The notes under the pieces: model-generated
The model's database searches: none
Told to the model about the DNA's origin: nothing
Seen by the model: only the letters and a program-made list of their open reading frames with translations
Translations under genes and position numbers: made by a program
NCBI GenBank assembly: GCA_018266105.1
Contig: JAFEBA010000076.1
Span: forward strand, 83,905 to 147,904
DNA length: 64,000 nt
Source: a bacterium
GTDB lineage: Bacteria; Vulcanimicrobiota; Xenobia; Xenobiales; JADMJV01
Direction: 5' to 3'
Shown: piece by piece, positions 16,401 through 23,915 of the stretch
How the letters are laid out: each line of letters begins with the position of its first letter
Position numbering within the stretch: position 1 is the stretch's first letter

Positions 16401-17554
16401 AACTCGCAATCCTTTCGGCCGACCCGTCTGGTGATCTGCAGGCGGCCGCCCTGGTGGAGCAAATCAAAGCCCGACACCCCGACTGGCGCTTTGTCGGGGT
16501 AGGCAGCCAGTTTTCACGGCGAGCCGGAGTTCAACTCTGGTCAGACTCTTCCTTATGGAGCATTGTCGGCGTCACCGAAGCGCTGACGCGAATTCCTCGC
16601 TTTATCTACGACTACTGGAAGGTGCGCCAGGCGCTTCTCGGCAGTCGTCCGGACCTGACCATCTTCATCGACTCTCCGGCCGTGCATATGCGGCTGGCAC
16701 CGGTGGCACAGAAGGCGGGCTTGCGATGCGTCTACTACTTTCCGCCCTCGGGGTGGAGTACAAATCGGCGGCGACTGGCTCACATTCATAGCAGAGTGGA
16801 GGCCTTGATTCCGGCTTTCGCCTACTCGGCCGAGCAATATCTTAAAAACGGACTTCCCGTGGCCTATTTTGGCCACCCGCTGGTGGATCTTTGCCAACCG
16901 ATCGAGCGGAGTCTGGCGCTTGAGCGCCTGGGCCTGCCTGAAGGCCAATACGCCGCCATACTGCCAGGAAGCCGAACTCAGGAAATCCGGCTACTGCTTC
17001 CCATCTTTCTGGAGACCGCCCAGCGCTTCAGCCAGCTGACCTGGCTCCTGCCGACCGCCAACCCTCAGCTCGAAGCCCGCTTGCGCAGGGCTTTACCCGA
17101 ACCGCCCGCCTGGCTGCGAATTATCCCGGGCCGCTCCCGAGAAGTGATGTCGGTCTCCCGGGCGGGACTGCTTGCCTCCGGCTCAGCCACTCTGGAAGCC
17201 TGCCTGCTCGATCTGCCTCACCTCATTGGCTACCGGCTCAACCCGATCGACTGGAAAATCGCCAGACTGTTGAACTTCTTAGGCCTTTTCAACGTGCCCA
17301 TGTTCGGGCTGCCCAATCTGGTGCTGCAGGAAAAAATTGTCCCCGAATTTCTGCAAGATCAGCTCAATCCTGACCAGCTCGAGAGGGCATTAGGATCGCT
17401 CCTGCAAGACGGGCCCCAACGGAAACAGGCCCTGAACGACCTCAGTCGCGTGCGCCACAGCCTCGGCCCTCCGGGCGCCGTGCGGCGAGTGGCGGAGTTC
17501 GTGGAAAGAATGGCTCTCGGGCAGAGCCGGGAGGAGGCGCTGCGTGAGCTTTGA
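16397..17554 (+). CDS. lpxB: Lipid-A-disaccharide synthase LpxB, apparent CTG start
   Basis: LpxB joins two acylated glucosamines into lipid A disaccharide. Characteristic stretches are FVGVGSQ, SIVGVTEALTRIPR, PDLTIFIDSPA, VAYFGHPLVD and ILPGSRTQEIRLLLP. The expected N-terminal motif, here LAILSADPSGDLQAA, is encoded upstream of the first canonical start (GTG 16454). The frame back to its stop at 16343 has no ATG, GTG or TTG; only CTG at 16394 or 16397 fits. The CTG at 16397 overlaps the lpxA stop as CTGA, mirroring the ATGA and GTGA junctions elsewhere in this cluster. That start gives 385 residues, a normal length. The last 11 bases overlap the next gene. Confidence 0.9.
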   Translation: MKLAILSADPSGDLQAAALVEQIKARHPDWRFVGVGSQFSRRAGVQLWSDSSLWSIVGVTEALTRIPRFIYDYWKVRQALLGSRPDLTIFIDSPAVHMRLAPVAQKAGLRCVYYFPPSGWSTNRRRLAHIHSRVEALIPAFAYSAEQYLKNGLPVAYFGHPLVDLCQPIERSLALERLGLPEGQYAAILPGSRTQEIRLLLPIFLETAQRFSQLTWLLPTANPQLEARLRRALPEPPAWLRIIPGRSREVMSVSRAGLLASGSATLEACLLDLPHLIGYRLNPIDWKIARLLNFLGLFNVPMFGLPNLVLQEKIVPEFLQDQLNPDQLERALGSLLQDGPQRKQALNDLSRVRHSLGPPGAVRRVAEFVERMALGQSREEALREL

Positions 17555-18689
17555 CCTGTGGATCACCAGTAACTCTCCAGGTGAGGTCAGCAGCTGGGTG
17601 GGTGGAGTCACGCCCAAGCTGGCCCGGCTACGCCCCGACTGGCGCGTACGTCTGGCGCTGGTTCCCTGTCCTTACGCCAGCGGAGCCGAGAAACGAGTGG
17701 CACAACAACTCGATGGGGTGCACGAAGTGCTTTCTCCCTGGGAAACCACCCGCTGGTATTTTGGCCTGGGTAAGCTGGGTTGGCCCAAAGCCCGGCAAGG
17801 ATTGGTGATGTTCCTAGGAGGAGACCCCTGGCACGCACTGCTGCTCAAGCGCAAGCTCGGCTACGCCGCAGCCGGCTACTTCGAGAAGCCCAGCTGGTGG
17901 AGTCGACTTTTTGACTTTCCCGTCTACGGGCACCAGGGGGAGCCGCGGGTTGGCGATCTGATGGTGGACCGGGTAACTCCAGGACCACCACCGGCCAGGC
18001 CCGTGCTGGGCCTCTTTCCGGGGTCACGCGCCTGGCAACTTCGTTTGACTCTCGGTCGATTTTTGTTGGTGGCCGAGGAGCTGAAACGCCGTCACCCCGA
18101 GGTGGAAATCAGACTGGTGCAGTCTCCGTTCGTACAGGACGCCGACCTGCGCCGCGCCCTCGATCATCCGTTCCAGCTTGGTCTGCCCTCAGCTCAGGCT
18201 CGAGTCCAACCCGACCGCCTGATCCTGGAGAGTGGACTGGAGGTTTTGAAGCGTCCGGGCGGCCAACCGATGAACGACCTCAGCATGGCTCTAACGGTGC
18301 CCGGCACCAATACCGCCGAACTCGCCTGCGCCGGGATTCCCTTTGTCATTTGTCTGCACCCCCTGGCCTTTCTGGGCGGCGGGGGGCTGCCGGGAATTAT
18401 CGAGCGGCTCCCGCTGCCCTCTGCCTGGAAAGTGCCACTCCGCAAACGTAAACTGCGCCGAATTCGCTACACGGCCTTGCCCAACCAATTGGCCGGCCGC
18501 GCGCTGGTGCCCGAAATCATTGTGGATTCTTCCCTGGAACCTTTAACCGCCCGGTTCCAACAGTGGCTCGAGGATCCCGACGAAGTTGAGCGAATCCGCC
18601 AGCAGCTTCAGGAAGTGATGGGACAGCCGGGCGCCACCGGGCGTTTGGCTGAGTGGATAGTAGGAATTGGTGATGCAGCGAATCGGTGA
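17544..18689 (+). CDS. LpxB-related glycosyltransferase, paralogue A
   Basis: A 381-residue protein of the lipid-A-disaccharide-synthase-like family. It opens with ITSNSPGEVSSWVGG, a variant of the LpxB nucleotide-sugar region, and has LGLFPGSRAWQLRLTL and TVPGTNTAELACAGIPFVIC, matching the two ends of the GT-B active cleft in LpxB. A strong ribosome site, GGGAGGAGG, precedes the GTG at 17544. It overlaps lpxB by 11 bases. Acceptor and sugar are unknown; a second glycosylation of a lipid A-like glycolipid is the natural guess from context. Confidence 0.8.
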   Translation: MSFDLWITSNSPGEVSSWVGGVTPKLARLRPDWRVRLALVPCPYASGAEKRVAQQLDGVHEVLSPWETTRWYFGLGKLGWPKARQGLVMFLGGDPWHALLLKRKLGYAAAGYFEKPSWWSRLFDFPVYGHQGEPRVGDLMVDRVTPGPPPARPVLGLFPGSRAWQLRLTLGRFLLVAEELKRRHPEVEIRLVQSPFVQDADLRRALDHPFQLGLPSAQARVQPDRLILESGLEVLKRPGGQPMNDLSMALTVPGTNTAELACAGIPFVICLHPLAFLGGGGLPGIIERLPLPSAWKVPLRKRKLRRIRYTALPNQLAGRALVPEIIVDSSLEPLTARFQQWLEDPDEVERIRQQLQEVMGQPGATGRLAEWIVGIGDAANR

Positions 18690-19251
18690 CACATTATTTC
18701 GCCAGCGGGGTCTGCTGGTTGCGCTTTTGGCACTCTACGGTCTATTTTGTGCCCGTCCCACTCCGGCTGGATTCTGGCTGGGCTTGACCTGGGCCAGCCT
18801 GGGTGAGGGGCTGCGCCTCTGGGCCATCGGCTACAGCGGAGAACCCACTCGCGGGCAGGAACTGGACGCTCCCGTGCTGGTCACAGCAGGCCCCTACGCA
18901 CATGTGCGAAATCCACTCTATGTCGGTAACTTGCTCAACAGCCTGGGTGTCCTGACAGCGGCCTTCTATCCATGGGACCTCTTCAGAATTCTGGGCCTCT
19001 GGCTCACGGTGGTGGGACTGTATTTGTTTCTGGGAAGCCACGAAGAAAAGTTTCTGAGAAGGCTTTTTGGCGCAGAATATGAGGATTACCGGCGGCAAGT
19101 GCCAGCCTGGTGGCCCGCACGCCGCGGTTACTCCAGGCCCAGCGGACAGTTTTGCCCCCGGCGGTCTTTAAGGTTTGAGCGCACCAGTTTAGTCTGGTGG
19201 TGCCTGATCTGGGTCGTATTGGGCCTGAAGGGTTGGATTTATGGGACGTAA
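18673..19251 (+). CDS. Isoprenylcysteine methyltransferase-like membrane protein
   Basis: A 192-residue integral membrane protein of the ICMT/phospholipid methyltransferase type. The conserved cofactor region is clear: GPYAHVRNPLYVGNLL, then an EEKFLRRLFGAEYEDYRRQV segment before a WWP. Four or five hydrophobic spans are visible, with a final one at the C terminus. ATG 18673 is preferred over TTG and GTG codons just upstream because AGGAA lies 6 bases before it. In this setting it may methylate a lipid or polyprenyl group in the envelope (inference). It overlaps the preceding gene by 17 bases. Confidence 0.8.
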   Translation: MQRIGDTLFRQRGLLVALLALYGLFCARPTPAGFWLGLTWASLGEGLRLWAIGYSGEPTRGQELDAPVLVTAGPYAHVRNPLYVGNLLNSLGVLTAAFYPWDLFRILGLWLTVVGLYLFLGSHEEKFLRRLFGAEYEDYRRQVPAWWPARRGYSRPSGQFCPRRSLRFERTSLVWWCLIWVVLGLKGWIYGT

Positions 19252-19711
19252 GAAAAATCGCACTGGCGGGGAGGCTCCTGTAGCCCGGGTCGTCTCCGGG
19301 AAATCCGGCGTCCCGGCCGCTTCCAACGCCGAAAAAACGGTGGGTGCCTCCAATCCCATCATCTTCGCTATGGGCTGCGCTGGAGCCGTGCTTGGCTTTC
19401 TCTCCGGCCTCAACCACTGGCCCTCCGTGCCCGCGGAACTGAACACGGCCATCGCCAGCACGGGCTGGCTGGGAGCGGTGCTCGGCCAACAACATCTGGA
19501 CTACCAGACGGCCGGTCAGGGACTGTTCCTGGGCCTCTCGGTCGGTTTAGGCACATCCTTCAGCTTCAATCTACCCATGCGCAAAATGGTCATGACCTGG
19601 ATCCTGGCCGGAGGAGGCCTGCTGGCCGGAGCTTTGCTGGCCAAGTCAGCCTTTGCGGCCGCGGCTGGCTGGGTGGGCGGCCTGGTGCTGGCCCAACTGA
19701 CTCCCGCCTGA
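19241..19711 (+). CDS. Small membrane protein of unknown function
   Basis: 156 residues. A basic, Gly/Ala-rich N terminus of about 38 residues is followed by three or four glycine- and alanine-rich hydrophobic segments (FAMGCAGAVLGFLSGL, GLFLGLSVGLGTSFSF, WILAGGGLLAGALLA). GAAGGG lies 8 bases before the ATG, and the start overlaps the methyltransferase gene by 11 bases. I do not recognise the family. Confidence 0.65.
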   Translation: MGRKKNRTGGEAPVARVVSGKSGVPAASNAEKTVGASNPIIFAMGCAGAVLGFLSGLNHWPSVPAELNTAIASTGWLGAVLGQQHLDYQTAGQGLFLGLSVGLGTSFSFNLPMRKMVMTWILAGGGLLAGALLAKSAFAAAAGWVGGLVLAQLTPA

Positions 19712-19714
19712 AGC

Positions 19715-20416
19715 ATGCACATCCTTTATACCAACGACCTGCACAACCAGGTCGCTCCGCTCTCGCAGTTGCCCCAATGGCAGCGTCCCGATTCGGTCCT
19801 GTTAGACGGCGGTGACGCCATCGGGGGCTCGAACACAGCCTTCCGCTGGCAGGAGCCGATTTTGCAGTGGATGCGCAGGTTGGGCTACGCCGCCATGGCC
19901 ATGGGCAATCGGGAATTTCACTACTGGCGCTGGCTGCACCGCTGGCGCGAACAGGAGCGACAGTTCCCGCTGCTGGCCTGCAATCTCGAAGACCTGCGCG
20001 ATCATCGCACCTGCTTTCGTCCTTGGACCACTCTGCGCCACCCGGACCTGAAAGTGGCCGTGATCGGGACCACTCCCGTTCAGTTCCCAGTGGGCTCATT
20101 CTGGGAGCGCAAGACCGGCTGGCGCTTCCTGGACCCCATGCTGTGCCTGCCTCCCCTGGTCGAAGAACTGAAGGCCAGCCATGACGGCGTTGTTTTACTC
20201 TCCCACTGCGGCCTGGAGCATGATTTGAAGCTGGCCGATCGCGGCCTCGGCGTCGACTTGATCCTGGGTGCCCACAGCCACGACCTGACCCCCGAACCCG
20301 TCTATCGAGGCGGCACCGGCATCCTCCAGACCGGCAGCCACGGCCGCTATTTCGCTGAAATCGAGTGGGAGCCAGGGCGCGCTCGCCTGGGGTGGACCCT
20401 GCATAGCTGTTCGTGA
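19715..20416 (+). CDS. Metallophosphoesterase, 5'-nucleotidase-like
   Basis: A 233-residue calcineurin-like phosphoesterase. The metal-binding motifs appear in order: YTNDLHNQ, LLDGGDAIGG, MGNREFHYW (where GNHE is usual), LLSHCGLEHD and GAHSHDLTPE. The pattern is nearest the catalytic domain of 5'-nucleotidase/UshA, and there is no signal peptide. The lipid A pathway in this cluster has no recognisable LpxH or LpxI, and LpxH is itself a metallophosphoesterase, so this enzyme may supply UDP-2,3-diacylglucosamine hydrolysis. That proposal rests on context only. Confidence 0.75.
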   Translation: MHILYTNDLHNQVAPLSQLPQWQRPDSVLLDGGDAIGGSNTAFRWQEPILQWMRRLGYAAMAMGNREFHYWRWLHRWREQERQFPLLACNLEDLRDHRTCFRPWTTLRHPDLKVAVIGTTPVQFPVGSFWERKTGWRFLDPMLCLPPLVEELKASHDGVVLLSHCGLEHDLKLADRGLGVDLILGAHSHDLTPEPVYRGGTGILQTGSHGRYFAEIEWEPGRARLGWTLHSCS

Positions 20417-21519
20417 AACTGTTGGTCCTGTCCAACGGGGCCGGCGAAGACGCTATCGCGGCCTCGATCCTCGAACATCTCCCGGCCGAACTGGAGATCA
20501 CGGTTTTCCCCCTGATTGGCGCCGGCTCTGCTTACGCTCGGCGCTGGCCCCAAATGGGTGAAGCCGGGGCTCCTCCCAGTCAGGGGCTTTCGAATCAATC
20601 CTGGCGCCTCTGGCTTGAGGATTTTCGGCACGGACTGGCCGGTCGGGTCCTCCGCCAATGGAAACAACTGCGCCAACAACGCGCCTGCACGGCTCTGGCC
20701 GTGGGTGATCTGGTGCCCTGCGCCCTGGCCGCCCTGGCCGGAATGAGAACCATTTACTTCGTGGGCACAGCCAAGTCCGTGTATCACCACGCCTATTCCT
20801 GGCCGGAGCGCTTCTTGCTGAAGCGCTGGGTCAAAAAAGCCTTGGTGCGCGACCAGCCCACGGCCGACTTTCTCACCCTGCACGGCCTGTCAGCAGCCTA
20901 TCTGGGCAATGCTATGATGGACGAAACCGTGCCACTCGGGCTCGACCTGGGTTTCGAGCGGGCGCTGGCCCTCTTCCCCGGAAGCCGGGCCCAGGCACCT
21001 CAGGAATTGCCCCGCCAGCTTCGTATCTGGCAGCGACTGCAGGCAGATTTTCCCTGCCCTGCGGCAGTGGCGGTGGCTCCGGGGATGGACCTGCAGAGCC
21101 TGGTTCCGGCCAGCAGTTCTCTGCGCCTGACCGGGGAGGAACGAGGGGTCGTGGGCTGGCTGGACGAGAAAGTAGCCCTGGTTCAAGGCGCCCTGGGCGA
21201 CCTGCTGGCCCGTTCCTGGCTGGCCCTGGGACAGGCCGGCACGGCCCACGAGCAAGCAGCCGGCGCGGGGGTGCCGGTCGTCTCGCTGCACCCGACCCCG
21301 AATGGGCCCTTGGGATGGTATCGAGGGCGCCAGCAAGGCCTGCTGGGGGATGCTCTACTGGTGGTTTCCGAAGACGAAGCGCAAGCAGCCAAAGCCCTGG
21401 CCAGGCTGGCCACTGACCCGGTCGAACGAGAACGGCGCGCGGCCATCGGGCGTGAACGCATGGGCCTTCCCGGCGGGGCGGCCCGAATGGCCGCCTGGCT
21501 GGCTCGCCAGCTTCTGTGA
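20413..21519 (+). CDS. LpxB-related glycosyltransferase, paralogue B
   Basis: A 368-residue protein starting at a GTG that overlaps the phosphoesterase stop (GTGA). It opens with VLSNGAGEDAIAASIL, the hallmark of an LpxB-related family best known in Cyanobacteria, and contains LALFPGSRAQAPQELPR and LALGQAGTAHEQAAGAGVPV at the expected GT-B positions. It is the third LpxB-family gene in 5 kb. The role is not established for the family; glycolipid synthesis is inferred from the neighbours. Confidence 0.8.
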   Translation: MKLLVLSNGAGEDAIAASILEHLPAELEITVFPLIGAGSAYARRWPQMGEAGAPPSQGLSNQSWRLWLEDFRHGLAGRVLRQWKQLRQQRACTALAVGDLVPCALAALAGMRTIYFVGTAKSVYHHAYSWPERFLLKRWVKKALVRDQPTADFLTLHGLSAAYLGNAMMDETVPLGLDLGFERALALFPGSRAQAPQELPRQLRIWQRLQADFPCPAAVAVAPGMDLQSLVPASSSLRLTGEERGVVGWLDEKVALVQGALGDLLARSWLALGQAGTAHEQAAGAGVPVVSLHPTPNGPLGWYRGRQQGLLGDALLVVSEDEAQAAKALARLATDPVERERRAAIGRERMGLPGGAARMAAWLARQLL

Positions 21520-22292
21520 GTCGCGCCCCGGGGGTCTCCGGCTGGGGAGCAGCCGGCCGCCTGGTGCTGGGCCTTTTGGGGCTGTGGGTGACCTGCTGGC
21601 TTGGCCTGGGATTGCTCTATGGTCGGCCGTTGCTGCTGCTGCATCCCCTGGAGGCGCCTGAGTATTTGCGCGTGATCTACCTGCTCATGCTCTATGGCGG
21701 TCTGGTGGGACTACTCGTCTGGAGATGGAGGACCGAGCCTCCGCGCATTCAATGGGGCAGCTCAGGCCCGGCTCTGAAAGTGGCCGGACTGGGACTGATT
21801 TTTGTCGGGCTTCAGCGCCTCTGCCTGGGATCGGCCTGGCATCCCCAGCAGCCAACTCCGGCCGCCTGGCTGAGCGCCCTATTGCTGGCCTTTCCCATCG
21901 CCGCCGTGGAGGAAGCGGTTTTTCGCGGTTACCTCTACGGCTCTCTCCGTCACTCCATGCGTCCGCTCCCGGCCGCCCTGTTGGTGTCGCTCTTTTTTGC
22001 TCTGGTGCATCTCTTCCGGCCCGGAGGTCTGGAATTCAAGCTGGCCTTCGGCCTGGGCCTGCTGGCCGCCGCCCTGGTGCTGAACCTGCTGGCTGAACGG
22101 ATAGGCCTCTGGTCGGCCGCCGCCATGCACAGCACCTGGATCATGGCGGCAGTGTTGGATCCGCCGGGCCGAGTCGAGCCTGGCCTCTGGACGGGAATGC
22201 GCGGCGAAATGGCCGCTGGCGCCTGCAGCTGGCTGCTGCTGGCTTTGCTGGGGGCCTGCTGCTGGAAACTCAGTCAGCGCAGGGCTGACTGA
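21516..22292 (+). CDS. CPBP-family intramembrane metalloprotease
   Basis: A 258-residue membrane protein with about seven hydrophobic spans and the CPBP (Rce1/Abi) signature: EEAVFRGYLYGSL with Glu132-Glu133 and Arg137, then FALVHLF and a later AAMHSTW. These glutamates and histidines form the intramembrane active site. Bacterial members process lipidated or small membrane peptides or act in immunity to bacteriocins. Coupled to paralogue B by a GTGA overlap, it closes the OM operon; with an ICMT-like enzyme nearby, a prenyl-like processing pair is imaginable but unproven. Confidence 0.85.
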   Translation: MSRAPGVSGWGAAGRLVLGLLGLWVTCWLGLGLLYGRPLLLLHPLEAPEYLRVIYLLMLYGGLVGLLVWRWRTEPPRIQWGSSGPALKVAGLGLIFVGLQRLCLGSAWHPQQPTPAAWLSALLLAFPIAAVEEAVFRGYLYGSLRHSMRPLPAALLVSLFFALVHLFRPGGLEFKLAFGLGLLAAALVLNLLAERIGLWSAAAMHSTWIMAAVLDPPGRVEPGLWTGMRGEMAAGACSWLLLALLGACCWKLSQRRAD

Positions 22293-22315
22293 AGGCCGGC
22301 CAGAATGCAAACCCC

Positions 22316-22642
22316 ATGTCCGAAACGATGATCGTTTGTTGCCCCTGTCCGAGCTGTCAGGAGGGCTCGGTTGGATACCGCCTGTGCGCCAATCGCGAGA
22401 CGGTGGTGTTGCTCTGCGATAACTGCGCGCTGGTGTGGATGCATCCCAATCAGGTGGATGCCGACCATGCCCGTGACCCACTCAATCCGGAGTTCGCCCG
22501 CCAGCATCCACAGGTGGGGCTGCGTTCTTCGCGCTGGGCCAACCAGACCGAAGTCAACGACTGGGGCTGGGGAGTCTACTTACTCAAGCCAGGCGACCTG
22601 CTCAAAGCCTCGGATGACAGCAGTACCGCCCCACCCAGTTGA
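22316..22642 (+). CDS. Small zinc-ribbon-like protein
   Basis: 108 residues. Two cysteine pairs (CPCPSC near the start and CDNC at residues 35-38) with the spacing of a zinc ribbon, followed by an acidic and Trp-containing tail (NDWGWGVYLL). The ATG at 22316 has no good ribosome site; a second ATG follows at 22328. Function unknown; likely a cytoplasmic metal-binding or nucleic-acid-binding protein. Confidence 0.6.
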   Translation: MSETMIVCCPCPSCQEGSVGYRLCANRETVVLLCDNCALVWMHPNQVDADHARDPLNPEFARQHPQVGLRSSRWANQTEVNDWGWGVYLLKPGDLLKASDDSSTAPPS

Positions 22643-22665
22643 CAATAATTCCTAACAAAAAAAGC

Positions 22666-22693
22666 TTGACGTTGGGTTGCGCTTTCGGATAGT
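22666..22693 (+). promoter_or_regulatory. Candidate promoter
   Basis: TTGACG at 22666-22671 and GATAGT at 22688-22693 with a 16-base spacer, just upstream of a well-placed gene. The -35 matches the consensus at 5 of 6 positions, the -10 at 4 of 6. It sits in the only gap over 100 bases in this area. Confidence 0.5.
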
Positions 22694-22703
22694 GTCGGGA
22701 GGC

Positions 22704-22731
22704 GTTAACAAGTTGGAAACAAATTGTTAAC
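22704..22731. promoter_or_regulatory. Inverted-repeat operator candidate
   Basis: GTTAACAA at 22704-22711 and TTGTTAAC at 22724-22731 are perfect inverted repeats with a 12-base spacer. They lie about 10 bases after the -10 of the candidate promoter, so a bound protein would block initiation. The segment CAAATTGTTA here recurs in the divergent region near 23880, which suggests a common regulator. Confidence 0.4.
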
Positions 22732-22764
22732 GACAGTGACACATCGTCGATTTGGGAGGGGCCC

Positions 22765-23262
22765 ATGCATCGCGTTGAACCTGACCGTCACCCGGGACGA
22801 AAAATCTTCTTTGCTCCGCTGGAAGAGACCGTCGGTGGGCTGGAGTTATCCGGCAAAGTTCGTCTCAAACCCCGAATGCTCCAGGTGGAGCCGGACCACT
22901 GGGTGCGTGTGGACGCCCAGGAAGTGCTTTACCTGGAAGAAGACCACACCGGCCAGACCCACTGGGTCACGCTACGCGGCAAGTTCCGCGACCTGGAGAA
23001 ACCCTCTCTCAAGGAAGCTCTGGATAAAGCTTCGCGGGCTGGAGTCTTCATCCAGGTCAGCCCTCATTACGCTGTCGCTCCCAGTCGTATCCTGGGCATT
23101 CGTATGCGACGCCGTGGACCCCACAGTCTGGAGATGGAAGGCCTGGGCGGCGACACTGTCGATCTCCCCCTGGAACACTCCCGCCTCTCCGGCCTCGAAG
23201 TCTGCCTGGACGCGATGGACCTGGGCGGAGGGTTCCTGTGCACCGAACCCGAGGAAGACTGA
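22765..23262 (+). CDS. Uncharacterised protein with regulated promoter
   Basis: A 165-residue soluble protein I do not recognise. It is acidic at the C terminus (CTEPEED) and has a beta-rich middle, with segments like VRLKPRMLQVEPDHWVRV and SRILGIRMRRRGPHSLEME. The start is supported by GGGAGGGG 7 bases upstream. It has its own promoter, an operator-like inverted repeat and a strong terminator, so it is a single-gene transcription unit. The alternative overlapping frame from 22724 lacks these supports. Confidence 0.65.
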   Translation: MHRVEPDRHPGRKIFFAPLEETVGGLELSGKVRLKPRMLQVEPDHWVRVDAQEVLYLEEDHTGQTHWVTLRGKFRDLEKPSLKEALDKASRAGVFIQVSPHYAVAPSRILGIRMRRRGPHSLEMEGLGGDTVDLPLEHSRLSGLEVCLDAMDLGGGFLCTEPEED

Positions 23263-23274
23263 CCCCTCATCCAT

Positions 23275-23306
23275 AAAAAAAAGGCCCGGTTTCCCGGGCC
23301 TTTTTT
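23275..23306. terminator. Bidirectional rho-independent terminator
   Basis: A perfect stem GGCCCGG (23283-23289) and CCGGGCC (23294-23300) with a 4-base loop, flanked by eight A residues on the left and six T residues on the right. It terminates the plus-strand gene ending at 23262 and, read on the other strand, the gene that ends at 23305; that gene's stop codon overlaps the T-run. Confidence 0.92.
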
Positions 23307-23775
23307 ATGCCGCCTTTTTGCGCCCCAGCAGACGCTGCCATGTCGTGCGCGCTTCGTTAAGCCAGCGCTGCAGTTGCCACCAGCGTACCTTGCGTTCAAT
23401 CTGATGAATCTGAGCGTCCGTCAGGCATTCGTAGCTATGAACCAGAGTGCCGATTTGCTCCACTTTTTCACAAACCTGTGTGCCGGCGTGACCGGGCTCG
23501 TGCAGCTCCATCACTTCCAGATCACCACGCAGGCGGTAATAACAGACCCGCTCCTGCTCGCTGTCAACGTGCAGCAGCCAGTGGCAGCGGCCGTTCTGGA
23601 AGACCCCCCAGGTTTTGCCTTCGGTGCTGGTCCAGCTTAAAAAGCCGCTCTGCTCCAGACTCTGGCGCGAACACCGTCGAACCTGCTGCAGCACTTCGTC
23701 GGCCACCCTCCGACCGCGGCGCAGCACCAGCGACTTCACTTCTCGAGTCTTTTGCAAGGGTAGCACGTAGTTCAC
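23305..23775 (-). CDS. Uncharacterised protein, Trp/Arg-rich
   Basis: 156 residues from the GTG at 23775. I prefer this start because GGAGGAG lies 6 bases upstream; an ATG at 23790 with AAGGAA before it is a second possibility. The protein is basic, with a mid-region of beta character (GRCHWLLHVDSEQERVCYYR) and a helical end rich in Trp and Arg (WWQLQRWLNEARTTW). No known family. It ends inside the bidirectional terminator. Confidence 0.6.
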   Translation of the reverse strand: MNYVLPLQKTREVKSLVLRRGRRVADEVLQQVRRCSRQSLEQSGFLSWTSTEGKTWGVFQNGRCHWLLHVDSEQERVCYYRLRGDLEVMELHEPGHAGTQVCEKVEQIGTLVHSYECLTDAQIHQIERKVRWWQLQRWLNEARTTWQRLLGRKKAA

Positions 23776-23859
23776 GGCAGACTCCTCCATCCAGGGGTTC
23801 CTTCTAGAGTAACCTGTCCACCCGGAGCGCGACCGCCGCGGTTGTAACCGAAGTACTTC

Positions 23860-23893
23860 TTTTGTAAACTTTTGCAATCAAATTGTTACAAAA
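23860..23893. promoter_or_regulatory. Inverted-repeat operator candidate in divergent region
   Basis: TTTTGTAA at 23860-23867 and TTACAAAA at 23886-23893 form a perfect 8-base inverted repeat with an 18-base spacer, in an AT-rich island between the divergent genes starting at 23775 and 23916. It contains the 10-mer CAAATTGTTA, also found in the operator at 22704-22731. A shared regulator is inference. Confidence 0.35.
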
Positions 23894-23915
23894 CCACCAG
23901 AAGGGCACCTGACGC

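Noticed and set aside
22724..23404. 226-codon plus-strand frame overlapping the protein at 22765.
   Set aside because: It crosses the bidirectional terminator and lacks a ribosome site; the 22765 frame has GGGAGGGG at the right distance.
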